64,000 bases of DNA from Lentisphaera marina (GCF_028745505.1 NZ_JAQZZL010000001.1:1795818-1859817), one strand, 5' to 3'; shown: positions 35,857 to 46,088, counted from the stretch's first letter. Notes: a model not told the origin generated them from the letters alone. Program-made: numbers and translations.

Positions 35857-37329
35857 ATGAAATTGGAAGATAAAACAAAATTACTGGAGAATCTATCTCA
35901 GGCACTGAATGCCAGTACGATAGTTGCCTACACTGATCCAGAGGGGGTTATTGTCGATGTGAACCGTCGCTTTTGCGAGGTCTCCGGATATAGTCGTGAA
36001 GAACTCATCGGAAAAACTCATCACCTCATTCGTTCAGGGTATCATAGTAAAGAGTTTTTTGCCTCTCTATGGCGCACTATCAAAGAAGGTGGAGTATGGA
36101 AAGGTGAAGTGTGTAATCGCAAGAAAAATGGCGACACCTATTGGGTGGACACGACGATTGTACCTTTTAAGGATGAGTCTGGAAAAATTTATCGTTTCAT
36201 GGCGATTCGCCACGAAATTACCAATCTTAAGCAAGCTCTTAATGACTTGCACCAAAGTGAAACGCAGCTCAGTGCCATTTTTAATAGCTCGGTAGATGGC
36301 CTTGTCCTCTTAGATGAAAATCAAAAAATTGAAAAAATTAATTCCGCAGCGTCACGAATTTTAGATATTTGTCCCATGGCTTCAAAAGGCATAGATTTTA
36401 ATTCATTTGTGAGTTTAAGTAGCAATACCAATCACTCGAATTCTTATTCCGAAGTCAAAGCTTATGATTCCAAGGGTAGTGAACTCGATTTATTCTTGCA
36501 GTACGCACCTTTAAAGCTCGGACACCGTGAACTCGCAGTAGTTTTTATTCGTAATATTTCCGAGCAAAAGCTCCTAGAAGAACATATGCAAAAGTTAGGT
36601 AACGAACTCGATGTTCAGACACTTTTTAATCAAAGACTTTCAGCTTTGGCAAGTATGGCAGGGGGCATTGCCCACGAATTAAATCAACCGCTCTCAGGCA
36701 TCCGGGTTTATGCCGATATGATTAATGATCACTTGGATAGTGAGCAGGAGTTGACCAAGGAATTTATGCAACAAACCATGAATAAAGTGGTGGGTCTCGT
36801 AGACCGTGCGGCAGACATTATTCAGCATATGCGTGAATTTTCAGCGGAGAAAAAAGAGAGTTTTGATGAGCTTTGCGATCTCCGCAAAACTTTAGATCGA
36901 GCTCTTAGCCTCATTGGACAGCAACTGCAGAGCAGTGGGGTGGAAGTTGATATAAAAGTTGACGATAAGCAACTTGTTTGTGGTGATGCACATCGATTGG
37001 AACAAGTCTTTATCAATCTGATTATCAATGCACGAGATAGTATTGCTGAAACGGGTCGAAAATATGGCGCAATCTCAGTAGGGAGTAAAATCCATGGTGA
37101 AGTCATAGAAGTTCTTATTGAAGATAATGGCGCAGGCATACCGCAAGAGATTCAAACAAAAATATTTGAGCCCTTTTTTACCTCTAAAGAGCCAGGGCAA
37201 GGCACGGGCTTAGGATTGCCTATTTGTCATGGCATTTTGAAGGATTTTGGAGCTAAGTTGACGTTGATGCGCTCAAATGATAAGGGAACAGTTTTTAAGA
37301 TTTTATTTAAACGAGGTAAGCATGAGTAA
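35857..37329 (+). CDS. PAS-domain sensor histidine kinase
   Basis: Protein of about 490 residues with two PAS domains (first with ASTIVAYTDPEGVIVDVN; second with FNSSVDGLVLLDENQKIEKI), a HisKA domain with phospho-acceptor His in GGIAHELNQPLSGI, and an ATPase with IINARDSI, DNGAGI and GTGLGLPI. No membrane helix is visible, so it senses something inside the cell. ATG 35857 is preferred; a TTG at 35827 would overlap the previous gene. It pairs with the next gene. Confidence 0.9.
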   Translation: MKLEDKTKLLENLSQALNASTIVAYTDPEGVIVDVNRRFCEVSGYSREELIGKTHHLIRSGYHSKEFFASLWRTIKEGGVWKGEVCNRKKNGDTYWVDTTIVPFKDESGKIYRFMAIRHEITNLKQALNDLHQSETQLSAIFNSSVDGLVLLDENQKIEKINSAASRILDICPMASKGIDFNSFVSLSSNTNHSNSYSEVKAYDSKGSELDLFLQYAPLKLGHRELAVVFIRNISEQKLLEEHMQKLGNELDVQTLFNQRLSALASMAGGIAHELNQPLSGIRVYADMINDHLDSEQELTKEFMQQTMNKVVGLVDRAADIIQHMREFSAEKKESFDELCDLRKTLDRALSLIGQQLQSSGVEVDIKVDDKQLVCGDAHRLEQVFINLIINARDSIAETGRKYGAISVGSKIHGEVIEVLIEDNGAGIPQEIQTKIFEPFFTSKEPGQGTGLGLPICHGILKDFGAKLTLMRSNDKGTVFKILFKRGKHE

Positions 37330-38695
37330 GCATGAATTAAAGGATTTAGAAGTCTTTATTGTCGACGATGATGAAGCGATTCGCGATAGTTTGACGATGT
37401 ACTTAAGCTCGCTAGGAGTGATCGTGCGTTGTGCCTGTAATCCCATTGACGCCTTGGTAGAACTTAAGAAAAAGCCAGCAGGTGTGGTGATTAGTGATGT
37501 GCGCATGCCGCAAATGGATGGCATGACTTTTTTAAAGGAATTAAAGAAAGCGTATGGCGATGATACTGAAGTTTTGATTATTACGGGGCACTCAAATGAA
37601 ACTCTAGCTATCGAGGCTTTGAAAAACGGTGCCTTTGATTATTTCCGCAAACCGCTCCATGCTCGTGAAGTGGTGGAATCACTTAAACGCACTAAACGCT
37701 TTAATGATCTTAAAAAAGAAAATGCTCAACTCAAGCAACGTTTAAAACTGAATCAACATGAAGATTTTGGTTTTTTTGGTGATTCACCAGCCTCACAAAA
37801 TATGTTGGAAATGATGCGCCGCGTTAGCAAAATCCCCCAAACCTCAGTGTGGTTACACGGCGAAACGGGAGCGGGGAAAGAAGTGGCAGCACGTCATATT
37901 CACAAACTCAGTTGTGAGGATGAAAAAACATTCGTCGCGATCAACTGTGGTGCAATACCAGAGAAATTGATTGAATCGGAACTCTTTGGCCACGAAAAAG
38001 GTGCTTTTACTGGAGCTGACAGTCGCCGTTTGGGAGTCTTTGAACTAGGTAAGGGTGGTACAGTATTTCTCGACGAGATTTCAGAGATGCCTCTCAATGC
38101 GCAAGTTAAGCTACTACGTGTATTAGAAGATCGTGTTTTTCGCCGTGTGGGTGGAGATCAAGAAATTAAACTGGGTGAAACTAGAATTTTGGTTGCATCC
38201 AACCGTGATCTTGGAGCTTTAGTTGAGGCAGGGGAATTCCGCGAAGACCTCTACTTCCGTGTCAATATTGCTAAAATCCCCATTCCGGCACTGCGCGAGC
38301 GTCGCGACGATATAATTCCGTTAGCGGAACGTTTTTTACAAGAGTTCTCTCAGCGCAGTCATAGGAGCTTAAGTTTGAGTCAAGCAGCTGCCAAAGCCTT
38401 AGAAACCTACTCTTTTAAAGGGAATATTCGCGAACTTCGCAATATCCTGGAGCGCGCGACAATTTTTGCCATGGAAGATGAGATTCAGCTTAATGATTTG
38501 AATTTAACTTCAGGCTTAAAGAATTCATCTAGCTCAATTCAAGAAAGCAGTTTTGATTCATTGAATTTAAAAGAAATGGAAGAGACCTTTGTTAAGCGAG
38601 CCATTGCCCAAGGTAATCATTCTCACGCGGCGCGTTTGCTCGGTATTACTCCCCAAGCACTCTATCGCAAACTCGATAAATTTAGCCTGAGGTAA
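37322..38695 (+). CDS. NtrC-type sigma-54 response regulator
   Basis: Receiver domain with the phospho-acceptor Asp in [13 protein letters not shown] (about residue 60), AAA+ domain with Walker A GETGAGKE, the sigma-54 loop GAFTGA, Walker B FLDEISEM, and a C-terminal Fis-type helix-turn-helix ([20 protein letters not shown]). It would activate sigma-54 promoters when phosphorylated by the kinase just upstream. ATG 37322 has AGG in front and overlaps the kinase stop by eight bases. A weak hairpin follows at about 38700-38716. Confidence 0.94.
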   Translation: MSKHELKDLEVFIVDDDEAIRDSLTMYLSSLGVIVRCACNPIDALVELKKKPAGVVISDVRMPQMDGMTFLKELKKAYGDDTEVLIITGHSNETLAIEALKNGAFDYFRKPLHAREVVESLKRTKRFNDLKKENAQLKQRLKLNQHEDFGFFGDSPASQNMLEMMRRVSKIPQTSVWLHGETGAGKEVAARHIHKLSCEDEKTFVAINCGAIPEKLIESELFGHEKGAFTGADSRRLGVFELGKGGTVFLDEISEMPLNAQVKLLRVLEDRVFRRVGGDQEIKLGETRILVASNRDLGALVEAGEFREDLYFRVNIAKIPIPALRERRDDIIPLAERFLQEFSQRSHRSLSLSQAAAKALETYSFKGNIRELRNILERATIFAMEDEIQLNDLNLTSGLKNSSSSIQESSFDSLNLKEMEETFVKRAIAQGNHSHAARLLGITPQALYRKLDKFSLR

Positions 38696-38738
38696 TTTAC
38701 TTGGGTTTCCAAGTTTAGTTCCCCATGGTGAGGGTGGT

Positions 38739-40337
38739 TTATTCTAAAAGTAGCAGGCGTGCATTAAAGAACATATCGGAACTCTTTTTCTCGAATTGAT
38801 AGACCGAAGCAGAAAGAATGTTCTCTCCTGGTTTAAGGCTATCTATGGGAAGAGAGAAAGTGACAAATTTTGCTTCGGATTTAGTTCTGAAGTTAGCGCG
38901 GCTTCTTTGATCGAGGGGGCCATCGTGAAGGTAGATGCGCTGAAGTTCAACACCATTGAGATGAAAGATAGCTCCATCATCAACACGTGCAGAGATAATT
39001 AACTTAGCCATTTTATTTGGTAGCTGTTTTAATTGAAACTTATGTCTCAGGTGAAGTGGATGATCATCCACATTGAGTTCAGTTATGGCTTTGTCAGAGT
39101 AGCCGAAACTAGCGCGAGATTTCTGCCAATTGATAGGTGCTTGGCTTGCAGTTTTCCAATCTTCTTGAGGTGCAGCTTCTCCTTTATAAAAATGCCACTG
39201 AGCTTTATCAGAGATTAAGACTTGGTTAGCTTTTAAAGGTTGCAGTATATCGTTTTGTAGAAAGTTGACTTGAGCATAGAGGGTCGGTATATCGTTATTG
39301 CTACCATTAATGTGAAATCGGAGCATGCGAGCCTTATCTAAATCACTTAATTTAACTTGAATTTCTTTCTGTTTATTCGTGAACTGAACCCCTTGGATAA
39401 ATTCATCATCAGCATAGATCTGGAGGACGAGTTTTTGGTTTTGTGGATTGTAGTTAAGGATATTGATAGTGCCCTGCAGGCTAGAAGTATTTTCATTGAG
39501 TTTGAGGAAGTAGTCCTCGCCAGCCAATACTTTAAATTGTAGGAGTGGGTTGATGATTTTGTCGCTAGTGAATATTTGCTCACTGAGGTGGGGGATAGAA
39601 CTAAAACCTTGCTTGTCTGAATAGCTGTATGATTCGTTTTCCTTAACAAGGATTTTGTTTTTTGTGCCGAACTCAACGAGACCATCAAAGACGTGAAGTT
39701 CGAGGTTTTGATCTTTTAAATGAGCGCCAAAAGCAGTGCCAATATCACGAATACCTTTTATGGGATTTTGGAGGATAAAACCCTTGTCTTTATTATTTAG
39801 GTGAATGCTTATACGGCCACTATTGAGTTGGATTTTTTTATCGTTAATAAATTTGGCTTGCATAGGGCCGATGAGTTGTAGTCGACTACCTGAATCATTA
39901 ATTAAACGAAGTGATTCATTTGTGTTTAATGAGATAGTTTCCAAACTATCTACTGATCCAAGACTAAAGCTCTCTGCTTGTGCTTCTGTTATGCGGTAAG
40001 TGAGTTGAGGCGATTTGAGGTCTTGCGTATTTAAAATCAAAAAGGCACAAATAATTACTGCGGCGATGGAGCTAATCAGCTTGAAATTAAAAGGGATAAT
40101 CGTTTTAGTTTGCTCTTCCTGTGAGGGGGCAGTTGTTTCTGACTTCGAGACCTCAGGAAGGTGGTGTTCAGTTTGCATGTCATGTGCACATTGAATCATT
40201 GAGGAAGTTTCTTCAACATATAGAAAAAAAGCTTTTTTGATTTCGGGATCACTCTCAAGTGACTTGAGGAGTTCTCTCATTTGTGATTCGCTTAATTCTT
40301 GTCGAAGGTAAGCATCAAATAACTCTTCTTGTTTCAT
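38739..40337 (-). CDS. FecR-domain membrane protein with C-terminal beta domain (putative anti-sigma)
   Basis: Protein of 532 residues. The N-terminal 85 residues are a cytoplasmic anti-sigma-like helical part (EELFDAYLRQELSESQMREL). One membrane helix follows (ISSIAAVIICAFLIL), then a FecR-like beta domain (ISIHLNNKDKGFILQNP, RDIGTAFGAHL, LHVFDGLVEFG). A C-terminal galactose-binding-like region (WHFYKGEAAPQEDW, VDDGAIFHLNGVELQR) is an addition to the plain FecR form. Its ATG overlaps the sigma gene stop. It probably controls that sigma factor. Confidence 0.85.
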   Translation of the reverse strand: MKQEELFDAYLRQELSESQMRELLKSLESDPEIKKAFFLYVEETSSMIQCAHDMQTEHHLPEVSKSETTAPSQEEQTKTIIPFNFKLISSIAAVIICAFLILNTQDLKSPQLTYRITEAQAESFSLGSVDSLETISLNTNESLRLINDSGSRLQLIGPMQAKFINDKKIQLNSGRISIHLNNKDKGFILQNPIKGIRDIGTAFGAHLKDQNLELHVFDGLVEFGTKNKILVKENESYSYSDKQGFSSIPHLSEQIFTSDKIINPLLQFKVLAGEDYFLKLNENTSSLQGTINILNYNPQNQKLVLQIYADDEFIQGVQFTNKQKEIQVKLSDLDKARMLRFHINGSNNDIPTLYAQVNFLQNDILQPLKANQVLISDKAQWHFYKGEAAPQEDWKTASQAPINWQKSRASFGYSDKAITELNVDDHPLHLRHKFQLKQLPNKMAKLIISARVDDGAIFHLNGVELQRIYLHDGPLDQRSRANFRTKSEAKFVTFSLPIDSLKPGENILSASVYQFEKKSSDMFFNARLLLLE

Positions 40338-40876
40338 GATTGAGCCTCAAGTTTATTTTTGATACAATTCCTCAAAGTTTGTCGTGTACGTGATAAGAGA
40401 AGACGCAAAGCATTTTCAGTTCTTGAAAGTTCTTTGGCGAGTTCGATGCAGGATTTCTTCTCTTGATAGAAAGCAAGAATGACTTGACGTGTTTCACCAC
40501 GTAAATTTTGCATGCAGCCATAGAGAGCTTTATGTTCAGCTTGTGTATCAGCTTTTGATTCACCTCCAAGTTTGGTATCATAGTGTTCATCAATGAGTTC
40601 AGCCATTTTTTCTTGAATTTTACTTTGGCGACTCTGTTTTCGAATGATATCAACCGCTTTGTTGCGAATGACACGTTTCATCCATGGCAAAAGACTTTCG
40701 GGATCTAATTCATCGACTTTATGATGCAGGGCAATTAGCGTCTCTTGAAAAGCATCTTGGGCAAAATTCCAATCGCAACTTAGAGTATAAGCATAAGAAA
40801 CCAAAATTTGCCTGTAGGAAAAGGCTTGTCTTAAGATGTCGTCTTGTTGTTTATTGTTCATCAGTACCCGATTCAT
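40334..40876 (-). CDS. ECF RNA polymerase sigma factor (FecR-linked)
   Basis: Sigma factor of 180 residues with region 2 (AQDAFQETLIALHHKV, LLPWMKRVIRNKAVDIIRK) and region 4 (SCIELAKELSRTENALRLLLSRTRQTL). It differs clearly from the two EWENYL-type sigma factors elsewhere in the window. Coupled by ATGA to the FecR-domain gene and divergent from the phosphoesterase gene, a possible target. Confidence 0.88.
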   Translation of the reverse strand: MNRVLMNNKQQDDILRQAFSYRQILVSYAYTLSCDWNFAQDAFQETLIALHHKVDELDPESLLPWMKRVIRNKAVDIIRKQSRQSKIQEKMAELIDEHYDTKLGGESKADTQAEHKALYGCMQNLRGETRQVILAFYQEKKSCIELAKELSRTENALRLLLSRTRQTLRNCIKNKLEAQS

Positions 40877-41025
40877 TTTTAATTAGCTTAATGGTTTTTC
40901 GTTGGATAAAAATGATCCTGTCAGTTAAAATTGAAAAAAAATGATAAAAAGTTAAAAAAAGGGTGACATGATTGCGAATTCTATGCGATTAGCCTGTAAA
41001 CATTAAGTAAATATAGGAAGTCTTT

Positions 41026-42249
41026 ATGAAGAAGTTATTGTTATTATTCGCACTATGCCAAAGTGTAAGTTTTGCCGCCGTTGATAAAATTCGAGTTGTT
41101 TGGGAAGAAAAGCCCGATTCGCAAGCCATCATCGTTTGGCACCAACTCTCAGGTGAAAATGCAACTTTGCATTATGACTTTTTTGATCATAAAGATGATG
41201 CGAGTTCCTATGCGAATTCCTTAAAAGCTCAAAAAGTAGAAGAATATGCAGGTATGAATACGCATTACCTGAATTTAACAAATTTGAAGAGCGATACAAA
41301 TTATTACTTTTTGATTAAAGATAGTGAAGGACAAACAGAGCGTTATTATTTTCGTACCGCACCAAATAAACCGAAATCTTTTCGTTTTATTCAAGGTGGA
41401 GATTCCAGAAGTAATCGCAAAGGTCGTCAAGACGGTAACCGTTTAGTGGCTAAATTACGCCCTCTATTTGTTTCTTTTGGAGGTGACATGACCAACCGCG
41501 GGAAAGATGAAGAGTGGCAAAACTGGCTCAAGGACTGGGAACTTACCTATGCGGAAGATGGGCGTATGTTCCCCATTGTACCAACCCATGGTAACCATGA
41601 AAGACAGGGCTATATCCAAGGGATTTATGGAACTAAAAATCGTTTGACATATTATCATTTTCAATTGGGTGGTGACCTCTTCTCTCTCTTTGTGTTAAAC
41701 TCAGAGATTGATGCTAAAGGTGGTCAGAGAGAATATTTATTAAAGGAATTGCAAAAGCCTAAGCCTACCTACCGTTTAGCTTCTTACCACAAGCCCATGC
41801 GCCCTCATACAAAAAAGAAAAAAGAAGGTAAACACCTGTATGACGCTTGGGCAAATATTTTTTATGTGAACAAATTCGATATACTTTGTGAAAATGATAC
41901 ACACTGTGTGAAAAGAACAGTTGCAGTTAAACCAAGTCAAGAAGAGGGTAATGATGAAGGTTTTGTTGCAGCAGAAGATGGTTATGTAAAAATTGGCGAA
42001 GGCTGTTGGGGAGCGCCAGTCAGGAAAGCTGATGATGGAAAATCATGGACAATTGATATGGGTAGCTTCAATAGCTTCGACCTTCTAGATGTGAGTAAAA
42101 AAGAGATTGTGATCCGCACAATTAAATTTGAAGGTCAAGATAAAGTGACTGCTTTGAAAGAAAGTGACGAGGTGTTTGCAATGCCAAAACATCTGAATAT
42201 TTGGCAGGCTAAGGGAGGAGCAGAACAAGTTGTAAAAGCTAGGAAGTAA
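41026..42249 (+). CDS. Secreted purple-acid-phosphatase-like metallophosphoesterase
   Basis: Protein of 407 residues with a signal peptide (1-17) and an N-terminal fibronectin-type domain (DKIRVVWEEKPDSQAIIVWH). The calcineurin-type core follows: GGDSRSNR, FVSFGGDMTNRG, PTHGNHERQ, and ASYHKPMRP. The usual last motif GHxH is replaced by ENDTHCVKRT, which keeps one His. It probably frees phosphate from organic esters outside the cell, a useful trait in the sea. AGGAAG precedes the ATG. The next gene starts three bases later. Confidence 0.86.
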   Translation: MKKLLLLFALCQSVSFAAVDKIRVVWEEKPDSQAIIVWHQLSGENATLHYDFFDHKDDASSYANSLKAQKVEEYAGMNTHYLNLTNLKSDTNYYFLIKDSEGQTERYYFRTAPNKPKSFRFIQGGDSRSNRKGRQDGNRLVAKLRPLFVSFGGDMTNRGKDEEWQNWLKDWELTYAEDGRMFPIVPTHGNHERQGYIQGIYGTKNRLTYYHFQLGGDLFSLFVLNSEIDAKGGQREYLLKELQKPKPTYRLASYHKPMRPHTKKKKEGKHLYDAWANIFYVNKFDILCENDTHCVKRTVAVKPSQEEGNDEGFVAAEDGYVKIGEGCWGAPVRKADDGKSWTIDMGSFNSFDLLDVSKKEIVIRTIKFEGQDKVTALKESDEVFAMPKHLNIWQAKGGAEQVVKARK

Positions 42250-42252
42250 CTT

Positions 42253-43653
42253 ATGGCGAAAGATGAAAATAAATTAATCCTACTCTTAAAGTTAGGTATG
42301 GCATCTTACCTGTTTAGTCGAGGTATGCTCTACTTAACTTTTGATAGCCCCATTAGAGCTTTGCTTTGGAGTGAAGCGATTGTGAGCCCATTCGTTCAGC
42401 TCTGGGGTTTGACGTGGCAAGATTACGCCAATGTTTCAGATGCTCTGGCGCGTATCTTAGAGAAGTGTGTAGGACTTTATTTCATTTTTGCAGCAGGACT
42501 TTGTTTTTACATCAAAGCCGGAGCGGTGAGCTTTTGGCAGAAAAGAGTTTTTCATGCTTTAGCTTATTTCACAACTTTGCATATTTTCTTGAAGTACTTA
42601 GCACTGGATCACGAACTGCCGATTGTACTTGAGTATGTCTTGCAAGGCTTTAGCCCATTGATCTTTTTAGCTTTTTTAAATAAGTCCTCACCAACTGAAG
42701 ATCAGGGTAAGTTCAACTTATCTCAGTACAAAGTTTCAGCGACGCGAGTCTTAATTTCAGCATGCTTCATTGGTCATGGTTTATATGCCGCTGGTTGGCC
42801 TTATCAATCTGTGAAATTTGTACGTATGTTGAGTGGAACCTTTTTTATTGATTTTGAAATCGCTGCGGCAATTGTGCAAGGGATTGGCATCATCGATATC
42901 ATGTTGGGTATTATTATTTTCATTAAAGCTTTTGAACAAGTGAGTTTAATCCACATGGCTTTTTGGGGTTTTGTAACGGCAGGGTCACGCATTGTTAGTC
43001 AAGTCATTGTACCATGGGAATGGTCTCATTGGCATTTGTGGTCATTGGAGACGAGTGTTCGACTTATCCATGGAGTTTTGCCCTTGTTTTTATTTCTTTA
43101 TTTGCGAAGTCAGCAAGAAGAACAAAAAGAAACTAGGTCTTTCATTCATTGTATTAAGCAAAGCTTTAAAGTACTTCCAAGCTTTATTGCGAAGACCGCA
43201 ATTTTACTTTTAACGTTCTCTTTGGGAGTCAAAGTTTTTTACTCACCTCAAGTAAAAGAGCCTCTAGTTGAGTATATTGAACAAGAGTCGGGAGATGATC
43301 AATTCCAAAAGTGTGCTTCGGGCAAATATTATTGTGATAAACTTTTTTCTGAGCAAGATTTTCAGGTGCGTTTAAAATTGAACACCGAAGAGAGTTTGAG
43401 ACCCGTGTACATAAAGTTCTTGAAGGATTCAAAAGAGGAAGTTATGACTCAGCTCAAGCGTAAGATTTTACTTGATTTCCGTGATTCACCCTTTGCGGAT
43501 CAGCCTTTTGAGGATCAGAAGATTTTGGGTTTTGCAAAAAATATCCAAGTAATTTACGGAGGCTTTGGTCAGGTCGATTTCCACGCAGAAGTTCCCTGGC
43601 GTGAAGAGGGTAAAATGAGTGGTGAGCTTTCTGAAGCACTTGGCTCCTTGTAG
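42253..43653 (+). CDS. Hypothetical polytopic membrane protein
   Basis: Unrecognised protein of 466 residues. About eight to ten hydrophobic helices fill the first 340 residues, reminiscent of DoxX-like proteins, and a soluble domain of about 120 residues follows (two cysteines in KCASGKYYC). ATG 42253 has AGGAAG upstream and is coupled to the phosphoesterase gene, so it may help in uptake or respiration linked to that enzyme; this is guesswork. Confidence 0.7.
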   Translation: MAKDENKLILLLKLGMASYLFSRGMLYLTFDSPIRALLWSEAIVSPFVQLWGLTWQDYANVSDALARILEKCVGLYFIFAAGLCFYIKAGAVSFWQKRVFHALAYFTTLHIFLKYLALDHELPIVLEYVLQGFSPLIFLAFLNKSSPTEDQGKFNLSQYKVSATRVLISACFIGHGLYAAGWPYQSVKFVRMLSGTFFIDFEIAAAIVQGIGIIDIMLGIIIFIKAFEQVSLIHMAFWGFVTAGSRIVSQVIVPWEWSHWHLWSLETSVRLIHGVLPLFLFLYLRSQQEEQKETRSFIHCIKQSFKVLPSFIAKTAILLLTFSLGVKVFYSPQVKEPLVEYIEQESGDDQFQKCASGKYYCDKLFSEQDFQVRLKLNTEESLRPVYIKFLKDSKEEVMTQLKRKILLDFRDSPFADQPFEDQKILGFAKNIQVIYGGFGQVDFHAEVPWREEGKMSGELSEALGSL

Positions 43654-43743
43654 GGATAAATAAGCTCGATAAACTCACACAAATTTTGTAAAATACTCAG
43701 TTTAGTTTAACTTGTGCAAATAATAAATTTACTGAGGTCAAAA

Positions 43744-45015
43744 ATGAGAGATCCACAAGCTGAAAAATTGCTGACATTTATCGATGCATGCCCAAGTCCT
43801 TTTCATGCCGTTGCACAAGCTAAAGAGCAGTTAACATCATCTGGCTTCATTGCGCTCAATGAAGATCAAGAATGGGATTTGAAAGCAGGCGGCGCTTATT
43901 TCGTTGAACGCTCGGGTGGTAGCATTATCGCTTTTCGCATTCCAGAAATTCACAAAGAAGTTAAGTTTCATATAGTTGGAGCCCACACCGATAGCCCATG
44001 CTTTAAAATGAAGCCTAACCCCAGCAATGGTATTGCTAATTATTATCAATGGGGAGCCGAAACCTACGGCGGTCTTTTGAAAAATTCTTGGCTCGATCGA
44101 GATTTGCATTTATCGGGTCGCCTGACTTTGATTATCAATGGTGAAATGACCACAAAGTTGGTCTCTTTAGATTCATATCAATTTCGTATACCGCAGCTAG
44201 CCATTCACTTAGATGATAATCGCGAAGCCCTGAAGCTTAATCCTCAGCAACATTTGACGCCCATTTTTGGTTTAGAGAAAGATAAAGACCTTCTCCAAAT
44301 TATTTTGGATGACAATAATATTGAAGCGACTTCAATGGAAGTAGCCGCATTTGATTTGTTTTTGCACGATTCGCAAAAATCGGCTTTCGGTGGCTTAAAC
44401 GATGAGTTTATTTATGCGCCACGTCTCGATAATTTGGCGATGTGCCACGCCTCTTTGGAGGCTTTAATTGCTTCTAAGCCGAGGTCAGCTGTGACTATGG
44501 GAGCTTTATTTGATCACGAAGAAGTGGGTTCAGTTTCAGATCGTGGAGCCTGCTCAAGTTTTCTTCCAGCCATTCTCGAACGCATTAGTTTAAGCTTAAA
44601 AGGTGAGCGCGAAGCTTATTTAGCCGCCTTAAGTCGTTCTTACATGCTTTCAGCCGACATGGCCCATGCGGTGCATCCAAATTATTCAGAACGCCACGAT
44701 AGGGATCACTACCCACTGATTAATCACGGACCGGTTATTAAACACAATGCCAATCAACGTTACGCTACCAACTCTGAAACTGCGGCGTACTTCAGTCTGC
44801 TTTGTCAGGAGAGTGGCATTACAGTTCAAGAATTTGTGTCCCGTAATGACTGTCCATGTGGTTCAACTATAGGTCCAAGTGTTGCAAGTAAGTTGGGGAT
44901 CAAAACTGTGGACGTGGGCAACCCAATGTTATCGATGCATTCAATTCGAGAAATGGCCGGTTCAAAAGATCATGCCAAAATGATTTGTGTGTTTGAGGAG
45001 TTTTTCAGCAAATGA
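43744..45015 (+). CDS. M18-family aminopeptidase
   Basis: Cytoplasmic zinc aminopeptidase of 423 residues, related to aspartyl aminopeptidase (DNPEP/Ape1). The metal-binding motifs are VGAHTDSPCFKMKP, DHEEVGSVSDRGACSS and the late His in NPMLSMHSIREMAGS. GAGG lies in front of ATG 43744; the GTG at 43714 would add ten unlikely residues. The stop overlaps the pyrD start. Confidence 0.93.
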   Translation: MRDPQAEKLLTFIDACPSPFHAVAQAKEQLTSSGFIALNEDQEWDLKAGGAYFVERSGGSIIAFRIPEIHKEVKFHIVGAHTDSPCFKMKPNPSNGIANYYQWGAETYGGLLKNSWLDRDLHLSGRLTLIINGEMTTKLVSLDSYQFRIPQLAIHLDDNREALKLNPQQHLTPIFGLEKDKDLLQIILDDNNIEATSMEVAAFDLFLHDSQKSAFGGLNDEFIYAPRLDNLAMCHASLEALIASKPRSAVTMGALFDHEEVGSVSDRGACSSFLPAILERISLSLKGEREAYLAALSRSYMLSADMAHAVHPNYSERHDRDHYPLINHGPVIKHNANQRYATNSETAAYFSLLCQESGITVQEFVSRNDCPCGSTIGPSVASKLGIKTVDVGNPMLSMHSIREMAGSKDHAKMICVFEEFFSK

Positions 45016-46088
45016 TTGGTCTAGCAAAAATAGAGCATAAACTTAGGCCGACTTTAGCCAAGTTATTGCCACCCAGTTTTTTTATGAAAGTCTACTCCAG
45101 TGGGCGAAGTCAATTTATTAAAGATTTAGCGCAATTACAGATAGAGCCCGTGAAAGGTGACTTTAATCCTACAGAGCTTTGTGGACTTAAATTTCGTAAT
45201 GACCTAGGCAATGCAGCAGGCTTGGATAAAGATGGCTCACTTCTAGATTTTAATTATAATTTAGGTGCGGGTTTTGCCGTCGTGGGCACCGTGCTCGATA
45301 AACCACATACAGGTAATTTATTCAATGCCTTCGGCAAAGAGAAGAACCCTTGGACTCCTTTACCCAATAGTCATTCAGCATTGAATTCACTTGGACTGCC
45401 AAGTTTGGGTGTTGATGTGGCTGTAGATAATATGAAAGCTTTTCAGGATCGAGTACAGCCGAAAGGTTTTCCCATTGGCGTCAGCATTATGGGCCATCCA
45501 GCACAAGAAGGCCAAGAAAAACTTCAGGGCGTCTTAGACTGCGTTAAAAAATCATTGCCAGTAGCTGATTTTATCGAAATCAATGAGTCCTGCCCGAACG
45601 TGAAAGGGCATGATTCTAGTGCTATGTACGATCGTATTGCCGCCGTTATGGATATCGCGAGTGGTGAGGTTCCTATATTTATTAAATTGGGGAGTTTAGA
45701 TCACGCTGATGAAGTACTTGCGAAATTCGCAGAAATGAAAGTTGCTGGAGTCGTTTTATTAAACACGCAAAGAGATTATGATTTTTATCGTCCCAAACTC
45801 GATAAAGCCGATCATAAAGTTTTTGATTTCTATACTAAGGAATTTAGTGGAGGACTTTCGGGTAGCATTATCCGTCAAACTGCACTCGATGCCGTGAAAC
45901 AAGCTAAGGCAATTATTGACCAACAGCAGCTCGATTTAAAACTCATACATGTGGGTGGAATCGGAACGAATCAAGATGTTTGCGAAAGTCGCAATTACGC
46001 AGAACTTCGCGAGTGGTACTCACTCTTTATGGAGCGACTATTTGATTTACCTGTGGATCAAATTTATAAGAAACTTACTTCAGTTTAG
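45012..46088 (+). CDS. pyrD: Dihydroorotate dehydrogenase, class-2-like with class-1-type active Cys
   Basis: Oxidises dihydroorotate to orotate in pyrimidine synthesis. Length 358 residues, with an N-terminal helical extension of about 60 residues before the barrel, as in class 2 enzymes that use quinone. FMN-binding blocks include GNAAGLDKDG, GFAVVGTV and HVGGIGTNQDV. The catalytic-base region reads INESCPNVKG: class 2 enzymes usually carry Ser where this has Cys, and class 1 carry Cys. The assignment to dihydroorotate is good; the class is uncertain. ATG overlaps the aminopeptidase stop. Confidence 0.82.
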   Translation: MIGLAKIEHKLRPTLAKLLPPSFFMKVYSSGRSQFIKDLAQLQIEPVKGDFNPTELCGLKFRNDLGNAAGLDKDGSLLDFNYNLGAGFAVVGTVLDKPHTGNLFNAFGKEKNPWTPLPNSHSALNSLGLPSLGVDVAVDNMKAFQDRVQPKGFPIGVSIMGHPAQEGQEKLQGVLDCVKKSLPVADFIEINESCPNVKGHDSSAMYDRIAAVMDIASGEVPIFIKLGSLDHADEVLAKFAEMKVAGVVLLNTQRDYDFYRPKLDKADHKVFDFYTKEFSGGLSGSIIRQTALDAVKQAKAIIDQQQLDLKLIHVGGIGTNQDVCESRNYAELREWYSLFMERLFDLPVDQIYKKLTSV

